From Brasenia schreberi (Eukaryota > Streptophyta > Magnoliopsida > Nymphaeales > Cabombaceae): DNA of 64,000 nucleotides. Made by a program: the position numbers and the translations under genes. The notes under the pieces were generated by a model that was not told where the DNA came from, made no database searches, and worked only from the letters and a program-made list of their open reading frames with translations. Of the stretch, positions 48,565-60,019 are shown one piece after another. The stretch spans positions 32,261,501-32,325,500 of the forward strand of contig JAYKKT010000091.1 of the NCBI GenBank assembly GCA_036023115.1. Direction: 5' to 3'. The stretch's first letter is position 1. Every line of letters begins with the position of its first letter.

Positions 48565-49470
48565 ATATGCAGTCGAGATGCATGTGTAAGTATGAACTAA
48601 TTGGTGTGGCTGCGAATGGCTCATTAAATCGATTATAGTTTGTTTGATGGTATCTACTACTCGGATAACCGTAGTAATTCTAGAGCTAATACGTGCAACC
48701 CGACTCCTGGAAGGGATGCATTTATTAGATAAAAGGTCGACGCAGCTACTGCCCTACTGTATGCTTTGATGATTCATGATAACTCGTCGGATCACCACGA
48801 CAATTTCTTGTGGTGACGATCATTCAAATTTTCTTATTCAACTTTCGATGGTAGGATAGTGGCCTACCATGGTGGTGGCGGTGACAGAGAATTATGGTTC
48901 ATTCCTTAAGAGGAGCTCGAGAAACTCCGCCACATCCAAGGAAAGCGTACGCGTGTAAATTACCCAATCGACAATGGGAGTAGTGACAATAAATAACAAT
49001 ACCTGGGCAATCATTGAGTCTAGTAATTGAAAATGAGTACAATCAAATCCCTTAACGAGGATCCATTGGAGGGCTAAGTTGGTGCCAATTGTATGCCCTG
49101 TGTAATTCAGCTCCAATAGCATGTATATTTAAGTTGTTCAGTTAAAAGCTCGTAGTTGGACCTTGGGTTTGGTCGACGGTCACACTGGTGTGTGCTCTGG
49201 TCTGCCCTTCTTACATCACGCCTTCTTGGCCTTAATCATATGGCCGGGTCGTGCCTCAACAAGTTGTTACTTTGAAAAAATTAGAGTGCTCAAAGCAAGC
49301 CTACACTCTGGATACATTAGCATGGGATAACAGCATAGGATTATGATCCTATTGTGTTGGCATTCGGGATCGGAGTAATGATTAATAGGGACAGTTGGGG
49401 GTATTCATATTTCAGCGTCAGAGGTGAAATTCTTGGATCGCTGAAAGATGAGCTTAGGCGAAAGCATTTA

Positions 49471-49504
<34 letters not shown>

Positions 49505-49616
49505 AGGGGATCGAAGATGATTAGATACCATCGTAGTCTTAACCATAAACAATGTCGACCGAGGATCAATGGATGTTGCTTTTAGACTCCACGGCACCTT
49601 ATGAGAAATCAAAGTC

Positions 49617-49695
<79 letters not shown>

Positions 49696-49719
49696 GCGGC
49701 TTAATTTGACTCAACACGG

Positions 49720-49778
<59 letters not shown>

Positions 49779-50242
49779 TCTATGGGTGGTGGTGCATGGC
49801 GGTTCTTAGTTGGAGGAGTGATTTGTCCTGGTTAATTCTGTTAATCAATGAGGACCTAACTGCTGGCGGCAATGTGGAGGTAACCCTCCACGACGAGCTT
49901 CTTACCCAGAGGCACTATGGCCGCTTAGGCCATGGAAGTTTGAGGTAATAATAGGTCTGTGATGCCCTTAAATGTTCTAGGTCACATGCGTGCTACCGCG
50001 ATGTATTCAACAAGTCTATAGCCTTGGCCAACGGGCCGGGTAATCTTTGAAATTTCATTGTGATGGGGATAAATAATTGTAATTGTTGATCTTTAATAAA
50101 GAATTCCTAGTGAAGCGTGAGTCATCGGCTCGTGTTGACTATGTCCTTGCCCTTTGTACATACCGCTCGTCGCTCCTACCTCACTTGTGAGGAAGGAGAA
50201 ATCGTAACAAGGTTTCGGTAGGTGAACTGTGAAGGATCATTG
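48565..50242 (+). rRNA. 18S rRNA pseudogene
   Basis: Runs from a damaged 5' end through ATGCATGTGTAAGTATGAAC, GGCTCATTAAATC, CTACTCGGATAACCGTAGTA, GGTGAAATTCTTGGATCG, CATTAATCAAGAACGAAAGT, TAAAGGAATTGACGGAAGGG and GCTTAATTTGACTCAACACG to the 3' end GGATCATTG. Length is about 1.68 kb against about 1.8 kb for a plant 18S, so bases are missing, including most of the first 45. Many changes are CpG to TpG or CpA, as in methylated silent copies (for example GTAGGTGAACTGTGAAGG for the usual CCTGCGGAAGG). A single, truncated unit in transposon-like DNA is not a functional gene. Confidence 0.93.
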
Positions 50243-50469
50243 TCGATGCCTCACAAACGGTGCGACGTGCATTTGTTTAACTGCCTAGGGGCAGCTGTGG
50301 TGTTTATATGTGTGGCCCCTCGTGTGAGGAGGCGCCAACACATTGTGGTCTCTGCGGCAGGAACAATAAAACTAGCACTAAATGTGCCAAGGAACCCAAA
50401 AATCATTGTGCGTCACTGTCAGCACGGAGGCAGGTGCTTTCGTGGGGCTGGCCCTTCTGACATGTGATC
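50243..50469 (+). other. ITS1 of the rDNA pseudogene
   Basis: Lies between the 18S 3' end and the 5.8S start, about 227 bp, a normal plant ITS1 length. The conserved plant ITS1 core appears as ATGTGCCAAGGAACCC (50389-50404). The open frame 50222-50467 is fortuitous. Confidence 0.85.
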
Positions 50470-50523
50470 AAAATGACTCTCGGCAACAAATATCTTGGCT
50501 CTCGCAACAATAAAGAACGTAGC
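50470..50523 (+). rRNA. 5.8S rRNA, first 54 bases only (pseudogene)
   Basis: AAATGACTCTCGGCAACAAA and TTGGCTCTCGCA then AAGAACGTAGC match the start of plant 5.8S with CpG-type changes. Homology stops at 50523, where AT-rich DNA and a (TA)n run (50655-50688) begin. Confidence 0.9.
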
Positions 50524-50653
50524 ATATATCTAATATAAAAATATTTTAAATCACAAAAATGCAAACTATAAGAGTTGAACTCTAGACTTACTTCAACACA
50601 AAATACATCCTACCATTAAGGTATGAGCATTCTTGTGAATGTAAATGTTAAAA

Positions 50654-50693
<40 letters not shown>

Positions 50694-50699
50694 AATGAT

Positions 50700-51060
50700 G
50701 GTTTGAAACTGTCGGTTCCGCTTTTGGTTTTAGGCCAGTTTCTAGAATTCATGAACTGTAACCAAACTGGAAGGTCTCTAGTTATGGTTCTCAACCTCGA
50801 ACTACTAGTTCAAGGTCCTATCGGTTTCGAGGCTAGTTTGATTCTGGTTCAAACCGCTCGATAGGACCTGAATCGGCCATGTCTAGGTGGTAAGATTGAG
50901 CACTCAGTAGAACTTAGATGAGTCTGAACCCAAGCCTAATGAATACACATATGGTCGGTTTCGAATCAACCCAATAGTTTCAACTGGAACCAAACTAAGT
51001 CAAGAACTGATTGGAATCACCCATTTCGGTTTCACCTTCCACTCAAACTGGGAAAATTAA
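50700..51060. repeat. CCGGTT-family sequence right of the rDNA
   Basis: GTCGGTTCCGCTTTTGGTTT and GGTTCAAACCGCTCGATAGG lie inside the right end at 50885. A second piece (50950-51050, GGTCGGTTTCGAATCAACCC) lies outside it, probably another broken copy. Confidence 0.5.
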
Positions 51061-51389
51061 ATGTTAAAGAGAACTTATCCCCTTAATCAGACAAAAATCT
51101 AAAAAGAACTTTATTTAATTAAAGCGTGATGCGTCGCAGTGGAAGAGGTAGGCCGATCTCGCGTCAGTGATACTATGGAGGTTCCTTGTGTTGTGTTGTC
51201 ATGCTTGACCCCATCCCTAATGCTTGGGAACTCTCTCTCTCTCCAAGATGTATTCTTCAATGTGTTCTTCGTTGTGTTCTTCTCGTTGATTCCAACGATG
51301 GTGGCGGCCAACTTTGATACGCTAAGAAACTTAGATCACTCAAACAAGTATGACATTGATTATGTTATAACTATTGACAAAAATAGTAC

Positions 51390-51550
51390 AAATACATGCA
51401 TAATAAACCAATATGCAACAAATGCAAACATGCTCCAATCAACATCAATAATTGCAGATCTAAAATAAATCTTAAACAAACCGTATGAAAAATGAAAGTA
51501 GAAGCTATAATAAGAAGAACAACTTATCTATGTGAATTGCCCTTGCGGAC
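51390..51550 (-). repeat. Direct repeat, likely 3' LTR remnant of copia element 3
   Basis: About 160 bp similar in order and orientation to 55993-56150: AATAAACCAATATGCAA, CAATCAACA, AGAAGCTATAATAAGAA. The pair brackets the copia remnant between. Outer limits are unclear. Confidence 0.5.
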
Positions 51551-52490
51551 TTGCCTTAGAGAAATTAGCACATCGCTATAAGTACGTAGGGTACCTCTAC
51601 CTTCCTCACATGATAAAACACACACAACTTGAAAGGCATGTACGTGATTTCGAGTCGACCTCGATCATGCCTCAATCGCTTATGGCTGGAGGGAATGACG
51701 GTTAGGAGCAATCACATTGCAAGGAATACCGCGGGCAAAAAGAAGCAAAGAACAAAGGCAGGAGAAGAGAGTGCTCCCAAGTAAATTAATGATTAGGGAG
51801 CCCTAATCGCTTATTTATAGATTGCATATTGGATCATGGATTTGATCCAAAGGACACACTTGTTCGTCTTGTAAATGTTCTCTCGTAAGCATTCTTGACC
51901 GTTAGATAAAAAAAAATCATACAAAAAGTAGACATAATTGTCTCAGACCCAAGCCCCAACCTGATGCACGCATGTGTGATCTATCATATCCTCCCCAAGC
52001 TCTTTACACTAAGGTTCATGAGTTACCAACTATATAAAAGGACATATGGGTTTGTCTCATTCTTTGATATGGAACTAAACTTTGTCTTCTCTTAGTCATC
52101 ACATACATAAGTCTCTTACATGTGACTTTTTATACTTTAGGACTTTCACATATATTAATTAAATATTAAGGATATGAAAATGAAGTAAATGTTATTAATG
52201 CACATGGGTTTAATAAACTCAACTTAATTAACATTAAATCCAATAATCCCACAAAGTCCTAAAGTGTAAAAATGCCCTCTCAAACCAATCATCGTATTAT
52301 GCTTTTAGTAATGATACCTTACGGTTTAAACCATTATCTGAGTTATCCAATATTACCTTTACAAAAACTATGTGAACATACGTCTTGAACTTAAATATTA
52401 TAAGTAAAGGTATCTATTGGTAACAACATAATAAAAATCTCTCTAAAGCAATATCTATGTGTAAAGGTTTCCTTCACATAGGGAAATACT
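51551..52490. other. Unassigned DNA downstream of copia element 3
   Basis: May hold the rest of the LTR and 3' region of the element, but no polypurine tract or LTR end could be fixed. No gene-like frame. Confidence 0.3.
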
Positions 52491-55400
52491 CTATCTAGAG
52501 CTTTCCAATGGTTCTCTCTCGAAAACTGGTATATTCACTTAAGTTACACACATCAAATGCAATATCTGGTTGTATATAGTTAGTTAGATACATCAAACTA
52601 CTAATAATCTAAAAATAGCATAATTGAGACACATGAATATCACTTTCATTCTTATATGAAGCCTTAGATGAATCACATAGGGTCTTGACAGGTCTACGTT
52701 TGTATATCAAAATCTCTCTAAACCTTTCTCAATATAGTGAGATTGAGAGATTACTATCCATCAATATATCTTATGGTTTTAAGCCCTAAAATCGCATCAA
52801 CTACCCCTATTTTCTTTATCTCAAACTTATTACATAAGAATAACTTAGTCTCATTTACTATTTTTATATGAGAATCAAATAATAATATATCATCTATGTA
52901 TAGGCAAAGAATGATAAAAGCATTATTGACCGACTTGCGGAAAACACACTTATCATAATAATTAGAAATGAAACCAAAAGATGATATCACATAATCAACC
53001 TTTTCATATCATTGTTTAGGAGTTTGTTTTAAACTATATAATGATTTAACAATATTACACACTTTAGACTCATTCCTATGAGCAACAAATCACTCTAATT
53101 CATCCATATAAATTTTTTATGGAGGTTATCATGCAGAAAAACAATCTTCACATCGATCTGATAAATTGTTAGGTCATATAATCGGAAAAACTAGGGAATA
53201 TATATCAAAGTTAATTTATTCTTTCTTTTTGTATGTATCCCTTGGTAACTAACCTAGCCTTATATTTGTTGATTGTTCCATCTGTAGTATTCAATTTCTT
53301 CTTAAATATCCACTTGCAACCCATAATATAACAACAAATAAGCAAGTCTACCAATTGCTAAGTATCATTAAAGAAAATTGATTGAATTTCATCGTTAATG
53401 ACTTTCTTCTAAAACTTAACCTTGGGTGAAGTCATAGTCTGTTGAAAGGTGACAGAACCATCCTCGATATTAAAAGTAACAAAATCACTTCGAAAGTCCT
53501 TTAATATCTTAGGTAGTTTACTTCTCCTTGGTTCGGTTATTTCCTCTAGTTATTTGATCTGAAAACAATATTATAAGGGTCACCCTTACATTTGTTATCA
53601 TTTTCACATGATCGAGAATTGAACCAGTAGTAGGGTTAAAATCTGTGAAAGATACACTTTGGAAAACTCTAATTTTATTCTTAAAAAATATAGCATCACA
53701 GAGCTCAACTATTATGTTGACATCTATATCATAATCATAAGATCTAATGATTAAGAATTTGTATGTATAGCTTGTCTCCAAATTATCTAGAAATATAATA
53801 TACAGTATTTTAGTTCTCAATTTCTTTATCTTATACTAAAGCATGAACTTTCGCAAGACACTTTCACACTTTAAGATATTTAAGATTAGTCATTTCACCA
53901 TTCTAAAGTTCAAAAAAACTACTTTCTTTATACTTATAAGGAACTCTATTCAGAACATAGCAAGTCGTATTCAAAGTTCCTCCCCACATGTGGGTAAGTA
54001 ACTTAGAAATTTCAAGTAAAACATTAATCATATTATAAAGAGTTTTATTCTTTCATTCAACTATCTCATTAGATTGAGGAGAGTAAGAAGCAATAACCTT
54101 ATGAATAATACATGTATAGCTTGTTTTATTCGCTTGCACACATATATCATATTTGTATTTTCTATCTATGATAGTTTTAAAGATAAGATTTAAGTTTATC
54201 ATTCTTTTAATTGAATCAAACTTTACATGACCCAACTTATCAAGCCATACATCAGAAGTAGAAGTAGAAATTTTATTATCATTAAAATTCATAAAAGAAT
54301 CAATAATTATTTTTATATGAATTTTAAACAGATCCTCTACATCACATAAATTGTCCTTCAAAAAGAATACCTTGTACTAAGTCATGTAATGATGATTTTA
54401 TTACATTTGCAATCTAACCTTAATCTCTCTCTAACTAAAGTAGGACCATCGGGGATATTATGAAGAATCATTGGAATGTGTCTAACTCCCTCAAGAGTTA
54501 GAAACTTTCTTAAAAAAAAACTTCGTTTACATGCCCTTCGCCCTTAATTTCAGCAATTGAATGATTTACTAAAGTCACTATTCTCCCATAAATGGCATGG
54601 TAAGACACACACATAGACTAGTAAGCACAAGCATACACATTAACCCTAATGTCTACAATAAAATACTTTAGCTTATAAATATAAATGAGATAGGGTTTAA
54701 GGGATAGATATTTGTCATTAGTAGATGCAGTGATCACCATCATGTTGATCATAGCTCCTTTAGTGGTTACAAGTTTTTTGGCTTTCTTTGAAGAACAATC
54801 GTTCACCCAATGTCCAATCTTCTGATCATCAAGTTAAACCTAGGGGTGTTGTGTACAGGCATAGTGGATTTTTCACTTCTATGTTGTTCCTCTATTGCTA
54901 TGTCTGCCATTAGATCATTAAGGATCATCTTACCCTTATTATGCTTGAGATTTAGGCCGAAATTCTCTCAAGGCTTAAGAAATTTCTCAATAATAAACAT
55001 AGCAATAAACTTTTTAGAAAGTTACATCTCAGCTTCTTTTAGACCATGGCATAAAAACTAAAACTCGTAAGCCTATTGATTCACATATTTCTCCCCTATC
55101 ATTTGATATTTAAAAACTTAATCACGGAATACTTTTCAAGACCGAAATTTTTAGTATTGTATTTTGGATCCAAGACAACCCACATAATGAGGTTGGGCAA
55201 TATTTCTCCCCTATCATTTTTAGTATTTTGTTCTGAGTGTTGGGCAGTTAATCATCAACATGTACAAAAGATGTCTGTGACAGAAATGAAGATGTTGAGA
55301 TGGATGAGTGGTCATACAAGAAAAGATCGTATACATAATGAGGTTATTAGAAACAAATTAAGAGTGGCACCAATAGAGGATAAAATGAGAGAACATCGTT

Positions 55401-55627
55401 TAAGATGGTTTGGACATATAGAAAGAAGATCAAAAGAAGAACCTGTAAGAAGGTTAGAAAAACTAAATTTGGAAAGTATTAAAAGGGGTAGAGGATGACC
55501 ACAAAAGTGTTGGAAAGAAACAATAAAGAATGATCTGGGAGTTAACTGCTAACATGGCACACGATAGAGATTTGCGGAAACAAAGAATCCATGTAGCCGA
55601 CCCCGTCTAGTATGGGAAAAGGCTTAG

Positions 55628-55658
<31 letters not shown>

Positions 55659-55980
55659 ATTTTGGATCCAAGACAACCCACAAATCTTTCACTATTATGA
55701 AAGGAAAATAACTATATACGTTGAATAAAATATTCAATAATACCAATAGAATACAACAACAACATAGGGTATCTTTTTACTCGGTGATTTTGTGTAACCT
55801 TTTAGGGTAATATCATCGGGTTGCGAACAATCCAACTTGATATATAAATGCAGCCCCAATATGGTTAACCAAATTTTCTTACATTGCTGACAACGCTTAT
55901 AATGGTGACTGGCAAACTTTTTTGGCATTAAGGTCAAGGTAATCTTAGGTCGAACGGTAGTAGTCGTGGACATATTTAAT
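52490..55980 (-). pseudogene. Heavily degraded Ty1/copia retrotransposon (element 3)
   Basis: On the minus strand, from high to low: gag start MSTTTTVRPKITLTLMPKKF at 55971, then, beyond a LINE insertion, gag blocks KFIAMFIIEKFLKP and NLKHNKGKMILNDLMADIAI with IEEQHRSEKS (54850-55030). Next come an altered knuckle region (54618-54806), a pre-integrase piece DVWLDKLGHVKFDSIKRMIN (54053-54361), RT N-part QVDIQEE/TINKYKARLV-like code near 53290, and RT with the YIDD box, IILCLYIDDILLFDSHIK (52754-52990). Stops and frameshifts occur throughout. Older than element 1 by its decay. Confidence 0.85.
55159..55683 (+). mobile_element. 5'-truncated LINE inside copia element 3, with 26-bp target duplication
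   Basis: The 26 bp at 55159-55184 recur exactly at 55658-55683. LINE code starts near 55230 (CSECWAVNHQHVQKMSVTEM, then MLRWMSGHTRKDRIHNEV) and runs to a tail of about eleven TTG units. Stops are few, one at GRG then TGA near 55497. About 45 bp of filler (55185-55229) separate the left duplication from LINE sequence. The insertion postdates the copia element. Confidence 0.92.
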
Positions 55981-55992
55981 ATAAAAAATAAT

Positions 55993-56150
55993 GATTTTTC
56001 TAAGAGTAGAAATACATATATAATAAACCAATATGCAATAAATGTAAATATACCGCAATCAACAACAGTAACAGTAGAGTAAGTCATAAACAAATCATAC
56101 AGAAAACAAAAGCAAAAGCTATAATGAGAATAACTGTGTGAGTCGTCCCT
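55993..56150 (-). repeat. Direct repeat, likely 5' LTR remnant of copia element 3
   Basis: Partner of 51390-51550, lying just upstream of the gag start at 55971 on the minus strand. Similarity fades beyond about 56150. Confidence 0.5.
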
Positions 56151-57122
56151 TGCTTCTTAATAAGCTTCAAGGTCAAGTGTATTGAAAAATGATTCCAGCT
56201 TATGGATCAACTGAACCTGCACTTCATTTCATGCTATCGAAACAATAACATTTTGATGTTGTCAGTAGCTTTCCAATCAAAGCGGGAGAGAAACAGAAAT
56301 TGTTGTAGGCCCCTTCAAGTTGTGTTTCATTGCTAGTAATTAGTTACCATTTATCACATAACGACTCCATTTTTTTTCTCATTCAAGACAACATTTTACT
56401 AACTAAATTTTGCTATGCTTTCTGATGTATGCTCAATAATCAACATTTTGTTCTATTATAAACATTAAAAAGAATTTTTAACAATAAATCTTCAGACCAC
56501 ATTATCTTGTCCAGTGTTTTAAAACTTGTGAAGTTGCCAACATCTTCACATTTGGCATCATAGTGACTTGTTTCTTCAGGATCGTGGACAGGTTCGTTGA
56601 GAATTATCACATTAAGATTTTGGTACACTAATTATATGAAACCCAAGCAAGTTTTTTTCTAATCATAAGTTACTAGAAAAATGAAGAAACAGGAAATACA
56701 CAGTTGTAATAGAGGTGTTCATGAGACGGGGATGTCCTGCCCGCTCCATGTAAGGACATGCCCCAAACAGGGTTTCGAGAGATGGAAACATAAACTAGAG
56801 ATGAGAAAATGAGAGAAATCACCGGTGAGGATCGAAGCAGGAACAGAAGGTTCTGTCTCTTCTGTATAAAAATACCAAAACTAGAAAAGGAAAAAACTGT
56901 GAGACATAGGTTGTGGCCAACTAGTTCGACTTTGTTCGAGAGGTTAGGAAACAGATCAGTGCGACTGACTCTGTTCCAACGCTTCTTGATTGATGCTGGA
57001 AGGAGAAGTAAGAACAACTCTTATGTATCAGACGTAATATGTCATGTTTCTCTTTAGCCTTATCTTTCTTTTATTTTCTTATTAAGATAAAACGAAAAGG
57101 AGAAGACTGACGATCACTTGCA
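56151..57122. other. Unassigned DNA between copia element 3 and hAT copy C
   Basis: Overlapping short frames at 56673-57057 occur on both strands but match nothing I know. Words near 56716-56770 (GAGACGGGGATGTCCTGCCC) hint at a decayed repeat. Confidence 0.3.
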
Positions 57123-57130
57123 TCCTGTGG

Positions 57131-60019
57131 CAGTGTTATTCGTATCGCACTGTATACCCACCATGATATGATACACCTAATTGTATCGTGATTTAAAGAT
57201 TATCGTATCGTATCGTGTAATACGGCCCGTATCTCACCATATCGCATGATACAGTGCGTATCGCTCGTATCGTATGATACGGGTGATACGCCTAAGGACC
57301 CTCCCTAAACGAATTGAAACCCGCATTTTTGTGAGTTTTTTTTCTCTTTAGACTTTCTCAAGCTCTCTAAGAACCGTTCTTTGCCTCTTTGGTGTTCAAG
57401 ACTCCAAAAAGGTGCTCTACGGTGTCTATGAAGCCTCCAATCTCGGATTTAGGTATATTTTTAGTGTTTTTCTTTATTTTTTCTTTTTATTTCTTATTTT
57501 CTTTGTTTATTTATATTTTTCTTTTTTTAATGATAAAATATGAAGTTATTAAGTGTGTAGATATGATTTTTATTGCATTCATTAAGTGAGAGATACTCTA
57601 TTTGAGTGTTTTTGACGATTGAGGATTTACAAAGTGCATTTATTTTCAGGTTTTGTATTGAATTAAAGTGCTCAATTGAGATGGCAGGAATGGGTGTTAG
57701 AGACTCTCATTCCCGTTCTGATGATCCGGCATGACAGTGGGGTACACTAAACGAATAGGGTATAGAGGTGCCCCTATACCAGTAAGGGTTCTAGATTAAA
57801 GATCAGATGTTTATTTTGTGAGAGGATGGTTAGTGGTAGAATTTCAAGGTTAAAACACCACCTAGTAGAGACTAGGAAAGAAGTTGCTCCTTACACAGGT
57901 AGAGTTAGAAGTTTGCGAGAAGGTATTAAATGACAATATCTGCAGATGATTGAGAGTATACAGGAAAAGAGATAATAAAATGATGATTTGGAGATGTTTG
58001 AAGTAGATGATGATGCTATTAGATTCACTGATAGTTTGCCTTCATATTCTAGAACAAAGATTGATAATAGCAGTTCACGAGTACCTAGTAGGGAAAGAGG
58101 GTTGTTGAAAACTTTAGATATGATAGAAGAGAAAGTTCATGAAGGAGTAGAGGAAGAGCTTCTTCTAGCATACATTCATTTTTTCCTCCTACTACTACCC
58201 GTGGTGTTGAACTTGGAATTTATGTTGCTATGACTTCAGAACAATTGCATGATCAGACAGACCTTGTAGTGAGCAGATGGTTTTATGATGCATGCATTTC
58301 ATTCAATGCAACAAACAATTTTCATTTTCAAGTAATGACAGATACAATTGCTAATATCGATCCAGGATACAAGATGTCCTCCTATCAAAAGTTGAGAGAA
58401 AAGATCTTAAATAAGACCGTCATTGAAGTGCAAGAGTATTGTTTGACATTGAGAGAGTCATGGAATGAGTCAGGTTGCACTATCATGGCAGATAGATGGA
58501 CAAATAGACGAGGAAGGACCTTGCTAAACTTTCTTATCTACTGTCGTAAATGACTTATGTTTATGATATCTTTAAATATGTCAGAGGAGAGGCAGACTGT
58601 GGATATTCTACAAAAAAAATTGATAAGGTTATACAAGAGATTGGGCTAGAGAATGTAGTCCAATTGATTACAGATAATGGAGCTAATTACAAAGCAGCTG
58701 GAAATGAGTTAGTTGATACTTATGAGACTTTCTACTAGACACCATGTGCAGCCCACTGTTTAGATCTCATCCTTGAGGACATTGGTGAGATGGATGAAAT
58801 AAAGGTAGCAACTGAGTGTTGCCAAGATATTACAAAATTCATTTATAATCATGCATTTGTTTTGTGTATGATGAGGAGATATACAGAAGGTGCAAAGCTT
58901 CTTCGAACAATTGCAACTCGGTTTGCAACAAATTTCTTATCTGTAAAGAGTATTGTGAGACAGAAGTAAGCATCGAAAAGAATGTTCTTCTTAGATGAGT
59001 GGCAACAATTTGCAGAGTTGTCTCAAAATAGAATAAATAGAAAGCTGAATGAGATTTCCAAAAGGTGCAGAGCTTCTTTGTATTTAAGTTTCATCTTATA
59101 TTACTGTAGCTTATGTCTCTAATGTTTGTCTTTTTCTACAGATGTTTGGTAGAATAGGTTTGGAACTGATTGTCTGAATCTTAGAGATTTTGTAGTAAGA
59201 GTCCTGAGCCAAACCTGTAGTGTAACGGGTTGTTAAAAGAATTGGAGTGTCTTTGAACACATCCATACAAAAAAGCGTAACAGGTTGAAACATAAGAGAC
59301 TAAATGATTTAGTTTTTATTCGTTGTAACATGTGTCTTTGTGAAAGGTAATGTTGTATTACTTAAATGTTCAATTCAATAAATTGTTTCTTCAATTATTC
59401 ATATTATTTACTAATTGTTTATCTTTGTTTATTGTAGGCAATTAAAAAAGTAAATAGATAAGAAAACCAATTTGATTCAATAAGTTTGGATAATTTTGAT
59501 ATATCAGAAGATTGGATTATAAAAGATAGTGAAGAAAATGTTCTCCTAACTGAAGGAGACATTGCATAGATTAATTTGGAATGAGCGAAATAACAATATC
59601 AAGAAGATGAAGAATTTGATTTCTAAGCAGAAGGTGTTGCTACTAATGACGATGAAGATCTTTAACAAGGAGAAGATGAAGATTATTTAGTTGATGATCC
59701 TGATTATAATTTGTAAAATATAAATGTATTTTATTTTTTTTATTCAAAATATATAAATTTGGATGCAATTGTTTAATGTTGAATGCTCAACCTGTAATAA
59801 ACTTTGCATTATATGAATTTAAAGCAATTACCAGTTTTTTCCACATTTTTTCAGATTTTGTTTTATATTTTTTCAGATTTTTACTAATTTTCTTGATTTT
59901 TTAATTAAAATTTGTATTATTTAAATATTAAAGTATGATACGGGTGATACAATATGATATGATATGCCCATATCGTGGAGCCCAGCAATACGCGATACGA
60001 TACGCATCAAACAACACTG
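57131..60019 (+). mobile_element. hAT transposon copy C, nearly complete, with TIRs and 8-bp target duplication
   Basis: The left end CAGTGTTATTCGTATCG and the right end (complement CAGTGTTGTTTGATGCG) are inverted repeats. They are flanked by TCCTGTGG (57123-57130) and TCGTGTGG (60020-60027), an 8-bp duplication with one difference, diagnostic of hAT insertion. ATCGTATC-like words are frequent near both ends, as usual for transposase binding. The element is 2.9 kb and contains broken transposase code. Confidence 0.92.
57680..59720 (+). pseudogene. hAT transposase (BED finger, DUF659, hAT dimerisation) pseudogene
   Basis: In order: a BED-type finger near 57800-57870 (IRCLFCERMVSGRISRLKHH, Cys-Cys-His ligands visible), an acidic linker MFEVDDDAIRFTDSLPS, DUF659 (SRWFYDACISFNATNNFHFQ, IMADRWTNRRGRTLLNFLIY, ENVVQLITDNGANYKAAGNE, then TPCAAHCLDLILEDIGEMDE). 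Next is a dimerisation region near 59195-59345 (VRVLSQTCSVTGC, stop, KNWSVFEHIHTKKRNRLKHK) and an acidic tail. Stops and frameshifts break it, and the part between 59100 and 59150 is shortened. Transposase would bind the TIRs and cut out the element; this copy cannot make it intact. Confidence 0.88.

Larger units (their letters stand above)
47931..50885. mobile_element. Possible TIR transposon frame carrying an rDNA segment
   Basis: The left end TAGACATGGCCGGTTTCC (47931) and the right end, read on the other strand as TAGACATGGCCGATTC (from 50885), share 12 bases exactly. GGAACC/CCGGTT-rich subterminal DNA lies inside both ends (47931-48240 and 50700-50885). Ribosomal DNA fills the middle. 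The flanking 8-mers (TACACAAC and GGTGGTAA) do not match, so a target duplication is missing or lost. The two ends could also belong to different copies. Confidence 0.5.

Noticed and set aside
50222..50467. Open frame of 81 codons
   Set aside because: It covers the 18S 3' end and ITS1; spacer rDNA is not protein coding.
58230..58738. Two open frames with DUF659 similarity as a domesticated host gene
   Set aside because: They lie inside a TIR-bounded hAT copy with target duplication and stops between domains, so they are transposon remains.
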